Below are positions 40,714 through 48,881 of a stretch of DNA of 64,000 nt, piece by piece. How positions within the stretch are numbered: the first letter of the stretch is position 1; every line of letters starts with the position of its first letter. The notes under the pieces were generated by a model, which worked only from the letters and a program-made list of their open reading frames with translations, searched no databases and was not told where the DNA came from. Made by a program: the position numbers and the translations under genes. Origin of the DNA: Arthrobacter hankyongi (GTDB lineage: Bacteria; Actinomycetota; Actinomycetes; Actinomycetales; Micrococcaceae); contig NZ_JAKLTQ010000002.1 in NCBI RefSeq assembly GCF_022012395.1, positions 395,453-459,452 on the forward strand, in the 5' to 3' direction.

Positions 40714-41759
40714 AGTGCGTGCTCCAAGGTTGCGGGGGCGTCCTCGCGCGCGGTGTCCTGCGCGCCGGCGTCGGGCCGGCCGCTGCCGGGTTCGGCGCGC
40801 AGGCCGAGCCGGGCGAAGGTATCCCGGACGAGGTCGGGGGAGGCTGCGTGCAGCCCGACAGTTGCCTTGCCGGTGCTGACGCCGTTGACGTTTTGGATGG
40901 TGGCTGCCAGGAGCGCGGCCGGTTCGCCCAGCTCCTGCGAAACCCGCTGGAGCCAGTCCTGCGGGACATTCCGGGAATCGTAGGTGACCTGCCAGGGCCG
41001 GGCGCCGTCGGCGGGCGGGGCCGGGTCCAGTTGCGGCTGCAGCGCCCGGCCCAGTGCCGAACCATGGTCGGTGAGCAGGTCCACCAGCCGGCCGGACTCG
41101 ACAATCCGGCCGTGCTCGAGCTTGGCCACCGAATCGGCGACCTGCAGCACGGTGTCCATCTCATGGGTGATGAACACGACCGCCAGGTCCAGATCGTCCC
41201 GCAGTTCGCGCAGCAGGGCTACCACCGAGCGGGTGGTCTCCGGGTCCAGCCCGGAGGTCGCCTCGTCCGAGAGCAGTACCGAGGGGCGCAGGGCCAGGGC
41301 GCGGGCGATGCCGACCCGTTGGCGCTGGCCCCCGGAGAGCTGGTGCGGGTAGTGGCCGGCCCGGTGGCCCAGTCCGACCCGCTCGAGCAGCTCGGCGACC
41401 CGGGCCTTGGTTTCCCGCGGTTCGACGCCGAGGTATTCCAGCGGCATGGCGATGTTCTGCGCCGCGGTGCGGCGGCTGAACAGGCTCGCGGACTGGAAGA
41501 CGGTGCCGATGCGGCGGCGGGCCTCGCGCAGCTGCCGTTCGGGCAGGCTGCTCAGTTCCTGGCCGTTGACGACGATGGAGCCGGAGGTGGGCCGCTCCAG
41601 CAGGTTGATGCACTGGGTCAGGGTGCTCTTGCCTGCCCCACTGGGGCCGACGACGGCGAAGATCTCGCCGCGGTCGACGGCGAAGTCCAGCTTATCCAGG
41701 ACCGTGACGGCGTCCGGGCCGTGGCCGTAAGCCTTGGTCAGCTGATCGATACGGATCAT
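40710..41759 (-). CDS. metN: MetN-type methionine ABC ATP-binding protein
   Basis: A 349-residue ATPase: Walker A GPSGAGKST, Q loop VFQSASLFSRRTAAQNIAMPLEYLG, signature LSGGQRQRVGIARAL, Walker B VLLSDEATSGLDPETT and switch His in FITHEMDTVLQVAD. The C-terminal NIL domain (about residues 270-340: GEPAALLAATIQNVNGVSTGKATVGL) senses internal methionine in MetN and causes transinhibition. ATG 41759 is chosen; the frame open to 41858 has no ribosome site. It follows the riboswitch-headed flavin reductase gene. Confidence 0.93.
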   Translation of the reverse strand: MIRIDQLTKAYGHGPDAVTVLDKLDFAVDRGEIFAVVGPSGAGKSTLTQCINLLERPTSGSIVVNGQELSSLPERQLREARRRIGTVFQSASLFSRRTAAQNIAMPLEYLGVEPRETKARVAELLERVGLGHRAGHYPHQLSGGQRQRVGIARALALRPSVLLSDEATSGLDPETTRSVVALLRELRDDLDLAVVFITHEMDTVLQVADSVAKLEHGRIVESGRLVDLLTDHGSALGRALQPQLDPAPPADGARPWQVTYDSRNVPQDWLQRVSQELGEPAALLAATIQNVNGVSTGKATVGLHAASPDLVRDTFARLGLRAEPGSGRPDAGAQDTAREDAPATLEHAL

Positions 41760-41787
41760 GATGGTTCTTTTCTCTAGTGCCCGCAGC

Positions 41788-41811
41788 GGGCATGGCAAAG
41801 GGCATGGCAAA
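41788..41811. repeat. Tandem 12-base repeat in the leader of metN
   Basis: Two identical copies of GGGCATGGCAAA lie head to tail in the 163-base gap between the flavin reductase gene and metN. No function is apparent; they could be a regulator site or a replication slippage product. Confidence 0.6.
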
Positions 41812-41922
41812 AGAGCTGGGGTAGGGAAGAGGTAAAAGCGCGCCCGGTGACCGGCCAAGGGCCGCTGGGACAGCGTGGAGGCCAGGCGGCGGTCGCCTGG
41901 GGATCAGACCGGCGGTATGCCG

Positions 41923-42429
41923 CTACACGAAAGCTGGCTGCTCCAGCTTCTTGAAGCCCGAAGCATGGAAGATCAGCGGTTCGTGCGCATCCTCATGGGT
42001 GGCATGCTGATGGACCCGCAGCAGCACCACATGGTGGTCGCCCGCCGGGATTTCCTGTTCCACCGAACACTCCAGCCACAGTGCCGCCTCTTCCAGCAGC
42101 ACGGCGCCGCCGTCGGTGGCGTGCAGGCGCAGGCCGGCAAAGCGGTCCCCGGTCTTGGAGGCGATCTGGCGGCAGACGCCGTCGTGCCCGGAGCCCAGGA
42201 TGGAGACCCCGATCCGTCCGGACTGGCGGACGATGGGCCAGGTGCGGGAGGTGTTCTGGACCGCGAACATCACCAGCGGCGGTTCCATCGAAACGCCCAC
42301 CGTGAACGAGGAGGCGACGATGCCCTGCGGGGCGCCGTCGATCAGGGAGCAGAGCGCTGCCACGCCGGACGGGAAGCGGCCGAATGCGTTGCGGAGTGCC
42401 TCAGGCTGCAGGTCATCGCTGAGGGCCAT
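41923..42429 (-). CDS. Flavin reductase-domain protein, first gene of a SAM-riboswitch operon
   Basis: A 168-residue flavin reductase-like protein (HpaC/DIM6-NTAB type): RNAFGRFPSGVAALCSLIDGAPQGIVASSFTVGVSMEPPLVMFAVQNTSRTWPIVRQSGRIGVSILGSGHDGVCRQIASKTGDRF. It reduces FMN or FAD with NAD(P)H for a partner monooxygenase. AAAGGAA lies 7-8 bases before ATG 42429. It is the first gene after the riboswitch and is followed by metN, metI and metQ, so it is expected to be made when SAM is low. That suggests sulfur scavenging with an FMNH2-dependent desulfurising oxygenase encoded elsewhere; this is inference. Confidence 0.85.
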   Translation of the reverse strand: MALSDDLQPEALRNAFGRFPSGVAALCSLIDGAPQGIVASSFTVGVSMEPPLVMFAVQNTSRTWPIVRQSGRIGVSILGSGHDGVCRQIASKTGDRFAGLRLHATDGGAVLLEEAALWLECSVEQEIPAGDHHVVLLRVHQHATHEDAHEPLIFHASGFKKLEQPAFV

Positions 42430-42504
42430 GGTGGTGTTCCTTTGCCGTTAGGCGATCGGCCGGACGTGCCTCTGCACAGCCGGCCGAAGCGCGGTACTTG
42501 CCGT

Positions 42505-42612
42505 ACCGGATGTTCCGGCGGGCCGAATCTTCACCTGGAGCACCCCGCTACTGCGGGAGGGTTGCCGGCCAACAAGCCAGGGCTTGACGTTGGCGCTCTT
42601 GATTCACCTACA
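42505..42612 (-). ncRNA. SAM-IV-like riboswitch
   Basis: Read on the minus strand, the stretch AGAGCGCCAACGTCAAG is followed by CCCTGGCTTGTTGGCCGG, GCAACCCTCC, the short stem CCCGC-AGTA-GCGGG and GGTGCTCCAGGTGAAG. The stem GCCAAC/GTTGGC and the loop pairing CCTGG with CCAGG (pseudoknot) are visible. This is the SAM-I/SAM-IV clan core with the actinobacterial SAM-IV style sequence. A hairpin CGGCCGG/CCGGCCG at 42457-42486 between aptamer and ribosome site has no T run, so control may be at translation. Exact ends are approximate. Confidence 0.75.
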
Positions 42613-42793
42613 AAGCTAGAAGGCGGGTGCTTCCGCGGTCAACTTTTGGCAACAGTTCGTAAAGTTCGCAGCGGTAGGTTTCCTGCGGGCCCTTCCCCGT
42701 GTCCGTGCCGTGCGGCATAATCCAGCGGGGGAGCGCGGTCTCGTGCCTTGGGCGCCCCCGACATCGTGAATATTGCTGAAAGGCCATTGGGGG

Positions 42794-43717
42794 ATGACCA
42801 ATCACGGGGGAACAGGAGCCGGGGAGCTCCGGAATTACGCCGCACCGGGCGGCACTGCGGCCTTCCGGCCGCGCCGGCGGCTGCGCCCTGCCCGGGCGAG
42901 GCGGATGCGCAGCTATTCCACCGGCGGCATGATGGCCGTGGCCGTGGTGCTGACGCTGGTGGTGGGCGGGGACCTGTGGAACCGGTTCGTTCCGGTGGAC
43001 CTGCTGACGCCGCCGGCCCTGCGGGACCACCCGGTGCCCGGCTACGAGGAAGCGGACCGGCCGCTGGGGGCGCCGAGTTCCCCCGCGGCCGCGAGCGGCT
43101 CCTACATCTTCAACTACGCCGGGGCGGGCGGCCAGCAGTTCATCGCCTTCAGCCCGTGCCGCCCCATCCACTACGTGGTGAACACCCGCCACCAGCCGCC
43201 GGGCGGTGCCGAGCTGGTCAGCGCCGCGGTGGCACGCGTTTCCGCCGCCACCGGCCTGCGGTTCATTGCCGACGGCACGACGCCGGAGCGTTCCTCGTCC
43301 AACCGCGACCCGTTCCAGCCCGAACGCTATGGCGACCGCTGGGTGCCGGTGCTGATCGACTGGGTGACCACCGCCGAAGTGCCGGAGTTTGGGCTGGCCG
43401 ACGCTCCGGGAGGCTCCACCCGGCTGGGCGACGCCCGGGCGCTGCCGGTCTCCGGAGCGGAATCCCCGGAGGTCCTGGTGACCGGGCAGGTGAGGCTCAA
43501 CGCCACGGCGCTGGGGGCCAGGTTGCGCGAGCCCGGCGGCGCTGCCGCGGTGCAGGCCACCGTCCAGCACGAGCTGGCGCACATTGTCGGGCTGGGCCAC
43601 ACCTCGGACAATTCGCAGCTCATGGCGGAGACCAGCAGCGGCCAGACCGATTTCGGGGCCGGGGACCTGATCGGCCTGGCTGCGCTGGGGACCGGCCCCT
43701 GCGCGCCGCGGATCTGA
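42794..43717 (+). CDS. Membrane-anchored matrixin-like zinc metalloprotease
   Basis: A 307-residue protein with a basic N-terminal region (RPRRRLRPARARRMR), one membrane segment (about residues 46-60, MMAVAVVLTLVVGG) and an outer domain that ends with the zincin motif HELAHIVGLGHTSDNSQLMAE, which fits HExxHxxGxxH of matrixin-like peptidases with a Met-turn. PIHYVVNTRHQPPGGAELVSAAVARVSAATGLRFIADG resembles the N-terminal part of such catalytic domains. Its substrate is unknown. ATG 42794 is chosen with GAAAGG at 42779-42784; a TTG at 42773 is an alternative. Confidence 0.82.
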   Translation: MTNHGGTGAGELRNYAAPGGTAAFRPRRRLRPARARRMRSYSTGGMMAVAVVLTLVVGGDLWNRFVPVDLLTPPALRDHPVPGYEEADRPLGAPSSPAAASGSYIFNYAGAGGQQFIAFSPCRPIHYVVNTRHQPPGGAELVSAAVARVSAATGLRFIADGTTPERSSSNRDPFQPERYGDRWVPVLIDWVTTAEVPEFGLADAPGGSTRLGDARALPVSGAESPEVLVTGQVRLNATALGARLREPGGAAAVQATVQHELAHIVGLGHTSDNSQLMAETSSGQTDFGAGDLIGLAALGTGPCAPRI

Positions 43718-43726
43718 GGATCCGGG

Positions 43727-44995
43727 CTAGGCAGCCGTGCCGGGCCGGCGGCGGACCGGCCGCGCACGCAGCGCCGCGGCCAGCAGCACCAGCGCCGCAA
43801 GCTGGAGGGCAGCTACCACCGCTACGAGCACCGGTGTATGGCCGTAGAGCCCGCCGGCCAGGGCGCCGCCGGCCAGCGCGGCGCCGCCTTGGACGGCCGC
43901 GAAGACACCGTAGGCAGTGGCCCGCCGTTCCGCGGGAACCAGGTCCGCCACCAGCGCCTTGACCGTGGAATCCTGGATGCCGGTGGCGATGCCCCAGATG
44001 AGGATGCCGGCCAGTACCGCCCCCAGGCCCGGGGCGAAGGCCAGTCCCGGCACCAGCGCGACCAGGGCCGGCAGGACCAGCAGCACGCCGGCCCCGCGCC
44101 GGTCGTACACCCAGCCGGTGGCCAGGGCTGCGGCGGCTTCGGCCAGCATCGCGCCGGCATAGACCAGCGGCACGGCAACCACCGGCAGCATGCCGGATTC
44201 GGTGAGGTGGAAAGCAATCACCCCGAACGTGACCAGCCCGGCGGTGGTGGCTCCAGCTGCGGCGGCGAACAGGTAGAAGGCGCGGTGCAGCCGGGTGCGT
44301 TCGGCGGCAGGTGCGGCGGCGGAGTCCGCCGCTGCCGCCGTCGTGTCCGCCGGTTCGTAGACACCCATGTCCGGTACCCGGCGGCGAAGCCAGAGCAGCA
44401 GGGCGATCGAGGCCGCCCCGGGGACGGCGAGCAGGGCCATGGCAGGCCAGATGGCCGCGGTGGTTCCAACGGCCGCCGCGACCAGCAGCGGCCCGGCGAA
44501 CGCGCCGAGCTGGTCCAGCAGCTTGTGCACCGCCATGCCCTTGCCCCGGCCCACCGCGCCTGCCGCATAGGAGAGCAGCGCGGACTTGGCCGGCGAGCGC
44601 ACGGCCTTGCCGGCACGTTCGGCCCAGATCAGCGCCACGGCCAGGGCCAGGCCGGCGCTCCCGGCGAACGGCGCTACCGCGAGCAGTGGCACGCAGACGG
44701 CGGTCATGGCATAGCCGGCGATGGTCAGCGTCCAGTATTTGCGGGTGCGGTCGGCCAGCGGTCCGAACAGCAGCCGGAAGGCCAGGGCGATGCCCTCCCC
44801 GGCGCCGGTGGCCAGCCCGACGACGAGGGCCGTGGCGCCCAGGCTGGCCAGCAGCGGTCCGGCGACCGAGCGTGCGCCCTCGTAGACCATGTCGGCGGCC
44901 AGACTTACGAGGCCGAACGCGGTGATCGCGCGCCACGGGCCGAGCGGCGCGCGCAGATTGGACGCGGCAACGGGAGCGCCGGCGGGCTGCCTCAT
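43727..44995 (-). CDS. MFS transporter of unknown substrate
   Basis: A 422-residue, 12-helix major facilitator. LLFGPLADRTRKYWTLTIAGYAMTAVCVPLLAVAP matches the loop 2-3 signature and RAGKAVRSPAKSALLSYAAG the region after helix 4; a charged central loop (RRRVPDMGVYEPADTTAAAAD...) divides the two halves. No closer subfamily can be recognised. Convergent with the metalloprotease gene, ten bases apart. Confidence 0.82.
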   Translation of the reverse strand: MRQPAGAPVAASNLRAPLGPWRAITAFGLVSLAADMVYEGARSVAGPLLASLGATALVVGLATGAGEGIALAFRLLFGPLADRTRKYWTLTIAGYAMTAVCVPLLAVAPFAGSAGLALAVALIWAERAGKAVRSPAKSALLSYAAGAVGRGKGMAVHKLLDQLGAFAGPLLVAAAVGTTAAIWPAMALLAVPGAASIALLLWLRRRVPDMGVYEPADTTAAAADSAAAPAAERTRLHRAFYLFAAAAGATTAGLVTFGVIAFHLTESGMLPVVAVPLVYAGAMLAEAAAALATGWVYDRRGAGVLLVLPALVALVPGLAFAPGLGAVLAGILIWGIATGIQDSTVKALVADLVPAERRATAYGVFAAVQGGAALAGGALAGGLYGHTPVLVAVVAALQLAALVLLAAALRARPVRRRPGTAA

Positions 44996-45073
44996 GCTTC
45001 GAGCCTACCCGTCCCGTTCCGGGTGCGGGGAACTAGAGTGGATGCCGTACGCAGCCCCCACGAAAGGATTTCC

Positions 45074-46018
45074 GTGCGCGCCGTCGGCAACTCGGACCTC
45101 AGGACCTTCCCCATCGCCCTGGGCGGGAACACCTTCGGCTGGACCTCGGACCGGGCCGCGTCGGAAATGGTGCTGGATGCCTATGCCGCCGCCGGGGGCA
45201 ACTTCATCGACACCGCGGACGGCTACTCGGCCTGGGCGCCGGGCAACGCCGGCGGGGAATCCGAGACCATTATCGGCGGCTGGCTGCAGTCCCGGGGCAA
45301 CCGCGGCTCCATGGTTGTCGCCACCAAGGCCGGCACGCACCCGCAGTACCAGGGCCTCGCCCCGGCCACCGTCGCGGCGGCGGCCGATGCCTCGCTGCAA
45401 CGGCTGAAGACGGACTACATCGACCTGTACTACGCCCATTTCGACGACCCGACGGTGCCGCTGGTGGACACCCTGACGGCGTTCGAGGACCTGCGAACGG
45501 CCGGCAAGATCCGCCACATCGGAGTGTCGAACTACTCGCCCGAACGCCTGGCCGAATGGGTCCGGGTAGCCGAGGAGAACGGGTTCACGCAGCCGGTGGC
45601 GCTGCAGCCGCACTACAATCTGGTGGCACGGCGCGATTTCGAGCAGGCACTGGCGCCCCTGGCCCGCGCCCACGGCTGGGCCGTCTTCCCGTTCTGGTCC
45701 ATGGCCTCGGGCTTCCTGACCGGCAAGTACCGTTCGGCGGCCGACGCCGGGGCGAGCGTACGCGGCGCCGCTGCCGCGAAGTACTTCACCGAGGAGGGCT
45801 TCGGCGTCATTGCCGCACTGGACTCCGTGGCCGCTGCCCGCGGCATCTCAATCACGACGGCGGCGCTCGCCTGGCTGCTGGCCAGGCCCGGGATTACCGC
45901 CGCCCTGGCCAGCGCCCGGACGGTGGAGCAGTTGCCGGACCTGATCGCCGCGGCGGAAACGGTCCTGACGCCGGAGGAAACCGCAGCCCTGGACGCGGCG
46001 TCCGCCAGCTTCGCCTAG
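45074..46018 (+). CDS. Aldo/keto reductase
   Basis: A 314-residue NADPH-dependent oxidoreductase of the aldo/keto reductase family (Tas/YajO-like). Catalytic residues are visible: Asp and Tyr in FIDTADGYSAW, Lys in MVVATKAG and His in LYYAHFDDP; IRHIGVSNYSPERLAEW and WSMASGFLTGKYR are family blocks. GTG 45074 has GAAAGGA six bases upstream; the frame runs open far upstream through the antisense of the MFS gene, which is a shadow. The substrate is unknown. Confidence 0.9.
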   Translation: MRAVGNSDLRTFPIALGGNTFGWTSDRAASEMVLDAYAAAGGNFIDTADGYSAWAPGNAGGESETIIGGWLQSRGNRGSMVVATKAGTHPQYQGLAPATVAAAADASLQRLKTDYIDLYYAHFDDPTVPLVDTLTAFEDLRTAGKIRHIGVSNYSPERLAEWVRVAEENGFTQPVALQPHYNLVARRDFEQALAPLARAHGWAVFPFWSMASGFLTGKYRSAADAGASVRGAAAAKYFTEEGFGVIAALDSVAAARGISITTAALAWLLARPGITAALASARTVEQLPDLIAAAETVLTPEETAALDAASASFA

Positions 46019-46021
46019 CCT

Positions 46022-46627
46022 TTACGTTTCCTGCCCCGGCGGGCTGGAGGCCGTGCGGGCCACGAAGCGTTCGAGCCGGCGGTCCGGGACCAGCCAGATC
46101 AGGGCCACCACCGTGTAGGCGGCCAGCCCCGCCAGCGGGTGCAGGAAGGTCAGCGCCAGGCCCAGCAGGTAAATGGCGGGGGAGACTTTGCCTTTCCAGT
46201 CCCGCCCCACCGCCCTGGCCAGTGCCCCGTCCCGGCCCTGCTGGCGGATCAGGGCGGTTTCGAGGATGTAGTAGGCAATGGCGGCCAGCAGCAGGTTCAA
46301 TCCGTAGACCAAAACCGGGACCTGGACGAAGCCGGTTTCGTCCATCCAGCGGGTGGTGAAGGGGAACAGCGAGAGCCAGAACAGCAGGTGCAGGTTGGCC
46401 CAGAGCACCCCGCCGCTGACCTTGCCGGCGAGCTGGAGCATATGGTGGTGGTTGGCCCAGTAGATGCCGACATAGATGAAGCTGAGCAGGTAGCTCAGGA
46501 ACGTCGGGGCTACCGCCAGCAGGCCGTGCCAGGTGGGCTCCTCCGGCACCCTGAGTTCCAGCACCATGATGGTGATGATGATGGCCAGCACGCCGTCGCT
46601 GAACGCTTCGAGCCGGTTCTTGTTCAT
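46022..46627 (-). CDS. TMEM175-family (DUF1211) potassium channel-like protein
   Basis: A 201-residue membrane protein with about six helices and the TMEM175 signature KNRLEAFSDGVLAIIITIMVLELRVP at the start (RxxxFSDGVxAI). It has FIYVGIYWANHHHMLQ and FPFTTRWMDETG, both typical of bacterial TMEM175 proteins, which form tetrameric K+-leak channels. Convergent with the aldo/keto reductase gene. Confidence 0.88.
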   Translation of the reverse strand: MNKNRLEAFSDGVLAIIITIMVLELRVPEEPTWHGLLAVAPTFLSYLLSFIYVGIYWANHHHMLQLAGKVSGGVLWANLHLLFWLSLFPFTTRWMDETGFVQVPVLVYGLNLLLAAIAYYILETALIRQQGRDGALARAVGRDWKGKVSPAIYLLGLALTFLHPLAGLAAYTVVALIWLVPDRRLERFVARTASSPPGQET

Positions 46628-46852
46628 GGTGTGGTTCCCATGCAGGCATCATGGCGGATTGGTCCGCCAAGGGGAAGCCGGCATGATCCGCACTTTTCTG
46701 CACACCCGCAGGTGACGGCACCGGGACGGTTCCGCGGACTGGCGGGCCCGGCTGCCGCGCAGCCGTCCGGAACGGTGGCCTTCACCGGAGCAGCGCTATA
46801 CGCTGGCTGCAGGTATTTCCGAATTCCGGGCCATGCCATCGGAGGATTTCAG

Positions 46853-47242
46853 ATGGGCTTTGAGCAATACCACGAGCCGGCGGGAGAACTCTCCGCAGAG
46901 ACGCGGACCTTCGCCCGGATGTGCGCCAACCTGACCGAGGAAGCCGAGGCGATCGGCTGGTACGAGCAGCGCATCTCGCTGGAGCGGGATCCCGCCGCCC
47001 GGGCCATCATGCTGGATTCGCTGGCCGAGGAGTACAAGCACTTCAGTATGGAACTGGAGTACCTCTTCCGCGCCAAGCCCCAGTGGCGGGAAATCGCCCG
47101 CGGGATCCTGTTCCAGGACGGCGACATCGTGGCCAACGGGGAGGCGGCCGAAAGCGCCGCGGCCAGCGGGACAGAGAGCGAGCAGCCGGCCAGCCCCGGA
47201 GCGTCGCTTGGCATCGGCAGCCTGAAGGAGCAGAACCAGTGA
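46853..47242 (+). CDS. Encapsulated ferritin-like cargo protein with encapsulin targeting peptide
   Basis: A 129-residue protein resembling encapsulated ferritin (EncFtn). The helix LTEEAEAIGWYEQR (Glu32, Trp36, Tyr37) and the second helix EEYKHFSMELEYLFRAKP (Glu60, His63) align with the ferroxidase residues of the Rhodospirillum rubrum protein. After a disordered Ala/Glu/Ser stretch the C-terminus reads SLGIGSLKEQNQ, the cargo-loading peptide that binds the inside of encapsulin shells. GGAGG lies at 46841-46845. The gene overlaps the encapsulin gene (GTGA), and the encapsulin ribosome site lies within the targeting-peptide codons. It oxidises Fe(II) for storage in the shell. Confidence 0.88.
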   Translation: MGFEQYHEPAGELSAETRTFARMCANLTEEAEAIGWYEQRISLERDPAARAIMLDSLAEEYKHFSMELEYLFRAKPQWREIARGILFQDGDIVANGEAAESAAASGTESEQPASPGASLGIGSLKEQNQ

Positions 47243-48054
47243 CCGCGAACCATCTCCTGCGCGAACTCGCGCCGATCTCCGATGCCGGCTGGCAGCTGCT
47301 GGACCAGGAGGCCCGGCAGCGCCTGTCCGTGGCGCTCGGCGCACGTAAACTCGTTGACTTCAGCGGCCCCCACGGCTGGGAATATTCGGCCACGAACCTG
47401 GGCCGGACCGAGCAGCTTCCGCTGAACGACGGCCTGGTGGTCGCCCAGCGCCGCGTCCTGCCGCTGGTGGAGGTGCGCGCGGAGTTCACGGTTTCCCGGC
47501 GTGAGCTCGAGGCCTATGACCGGGGTGCCACCTACACGGATCTGGATGACCTGGACGAGGCCGCCCTGCGGATCGCCAGCGCCGAAAACGTCGCCGTGCT
47601 GCACGGCTGGGCGGAGGCGGGCATCCGGGGCGTCACCGAGGCCTCGCCGCACGAGCCCGTGCCCCGGGTGGAGGATTTCGTGGACTACCCCAAGCGGGTG
47701 GCCAAGGCGGTCACGGTCCTGCTGCAGGCAGGCATCGGCGAGCCCTTCGGCCTGGCCTTGGGGCCGGGGCACTACAACGCGGTGATGGAGAGTACGGAGC
47801 GGGGCGGCTACCTGCTTTCGGAGCACCTGCAGCGGATCCTGCATGGTCCGATTGTCTGGGCGCCGGGAGTACGCGGCGCCATTGTCATGAGCCTGCGCGG
47901 CGGGGACTTCCTCTTCGAATCCGGCCAGGACCTCTCGATCGGCTACAGCCACCACGACGCCGATACCGTGCAGCTCTACCTGGAGCAGTCCTTCAGCTTC
48001 CAGGTGGCCACCCCCGAGGCAGCCATCCACCTGCGCGGCAGCGGGGAGCAGTAG
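47239..48054 (+). CDS. Encapsulin shell protein (family 1)
   Basis: A 271-residue HK97-fold shell protein. N-terminal LLRELAPISDAGWQLLDQEARQRLSVALGARKLVDFSGPHGWEYSATNLGR, central RRELEAYDRGATYTDLDDLDEAALRIASAENVAVLHGW, and C-terminal GGDFLFESGQDLSIGYSHHDADTVQLYLEQSFSFQVATPEAAIHL are typical of family 1 encapsulins of the linocin M18 group. The length fits a T=1 shell of 60 subunits, about 24 nm wide, though T=1 is inferred from size only. GTG start overlapping the cargo stop; AAGGAG upstream. With the EncFtn-like cargo it makes an iron-storage or oxidative-stress compartment. Confidence 0.92.
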   Translation: MTANHLLRELAPISDAGWQLLDQEARQRLSVALGARKLVDFSGPHGWEYSATNLGRTEQLPLNDGLVVAQRRVLPLVEVRAEFTVSRRELEAYDRGATYTDLDDLDEAALRIASAENVAVLHGWAEAGIRGVTEASPHEPVPRVEDFVDYPKRVAKAVTVLLQAGIGEPFGLALGPGHYNAVMESTERGGYLLSEHLQRILHGPIVWAPGVRGAIVMSLRGGDFLFESGQDLSIGYSHHDADTVQLYLEQSFSFQVATPEAAIHLRGSGEQ

Positions 48055-48096
48055 GCGCCGGATCGGCGGCCGAACAGCGCAGCAACGGAACGCCGG

Positions 48097-48729
48097 TCAA
48101 CGGTGGGCTGCGCGGATCTGCATCCTGAGCTGTTCGGACAATCTGGCGCAGGCCTCGGCGATATCCGCCGCATTCGAGGCCGGTACCTGGAGGGTGTCCG
48201 CGATGCCGCTGTCGGTGATGTCCTTCCGGTCCGCGGCCAGGATGGCCCTGGCCCCGGCGGCCGCGGCGCGTATCGCCTCCAAGCCCGCGGCGAGGTCGCT
48301 GCGCAAATCCGGATTCGCGAAACCGGCCAGCTCCTCGCCCAGGCCCAGCAGGGTTTTGGTCAGCATGATCAGCTTCTTGGGCGGCCGGACCGCCTCCCGC
48401 AGCGCATCCTGGACCGCGCCGCTGCGGGCCGTGCGTTCCGCCTCGGAATCCTTCGGCAGCCTGTAGGCGGTGGCTACGCGGTCGAAGGCCTGCTCGTCAT
48501 CGTCGGCCAGGGCCAGGGCCTGGGGGATCAGGTCCCGGGCCTTTGCGGCCAGGCGGCGGGCCGCCGCCTCGTGCTCGGCGAAGCGCGGGCCGGTGGTGAA
48601 GCTGGCCGCCTTGGACAGCAGCGCCGCGCCCTGCGCCGCCTGCAGGGCCGCCGCCGCCCCGCCGCCCGGCGTGGGCTGGCCGGACGCGAGCCGGTCCAGG
48701 AATCCTTCAATCGTTTCCTGGCTGATCAT
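48097..48729 (-). CDS. Cyclodeaminase/cyclohydrolase-family protein (FchA type)
   Basis: A 210-residue helical protein of the formiminotetrahydrofolate cyclodeaminase family: IEGFLDRLASGQPTPGGGAAAALQAAQGAALLSKAASFT is the conserved N-terminal block, and DDEQAFDRVATAYRLPK lies at the active-site end. Such proteins act as methenyltetrahydrofolate cyclohydrolase or deaminate formimino-THF. No other histidine or folate genes are close. A small open frame with a good ribosome site lies directly upstream. Confidence 0.87.
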   Translation of the reverse strand: MISQETIEGFLDRLASGQPTPGGGAAAALQAAQGAALLSKAASFTTGPRFAEHEAAARRLAAKARDLIPQALALADDDEQAFDRVATAYRLPKDSEAERTARSGAVQDALREAVRPPKKLIMLTKTLLGLGEELAGFANPDLRSDLAAGLEAIRAAAAGARAILAADRKDITDSGIADTLQVPASNAADIAEACARLSEQLRMQIRAAHR

Positions 48730-48733
48730 CGGC

Positions 48734-48805
48734 CTACCTGCCGTCCGCTTCGTGCACCGGCCGGCCCGAACCCGTGCCAGCCGCCACCATATCGGTCATT
48801 TCCAT
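48734..48805 (-). CDS. Possible 23-residue small protein upstream of the cyclodeaminase gene
   Basis: On the minus strand ATG 48805 begins a 23-codon frame (MEMTDMVAAGTGSGRPVHEADGR, slightly over the family-free minimum) ending in TAG four bases before the cyclodeaminase ATG. GAAGGA lies seven bases before its start, a better ribosome site than the one for the downstream gene, so it may be a leader that couples translation. No family is recognised. Confidence 0.35.
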   Translation of the reverse strand: MEMTDMVAAGTGSGRPVHEADGR

Positions 48806-48833
48806 GCTCCTGTCCTTCCACGTAGGACCATTC

Positions 48834-48849
48834 ACTAAGCAAACTTAGT
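48834..48849. promoter_or_regulatory. Inverted repeat ACTAAG-CAAA-CTTAGT
   Basis: A perfect 6-base inverted repeat with a 4-base spacer in the gap between the DHA2 exporter and the cyclodeaminase operon, 29 bases upstream of the small open frame. Possible operator for that operon. Confidence 0.4.
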
Positions 48850-48881
48850 ATTAAAGCCGGTGCAGCGGAACACCGGCTGCC

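Noticed and set aside
43838..45073. Upstream extension of the aldo/keto reductase frame.
   Set aside because: It is antisense to the MFS gene and Gly/Gln/Arg-rich. GAAAGGA before GTG 45074 and the family N-terminus fix the start.
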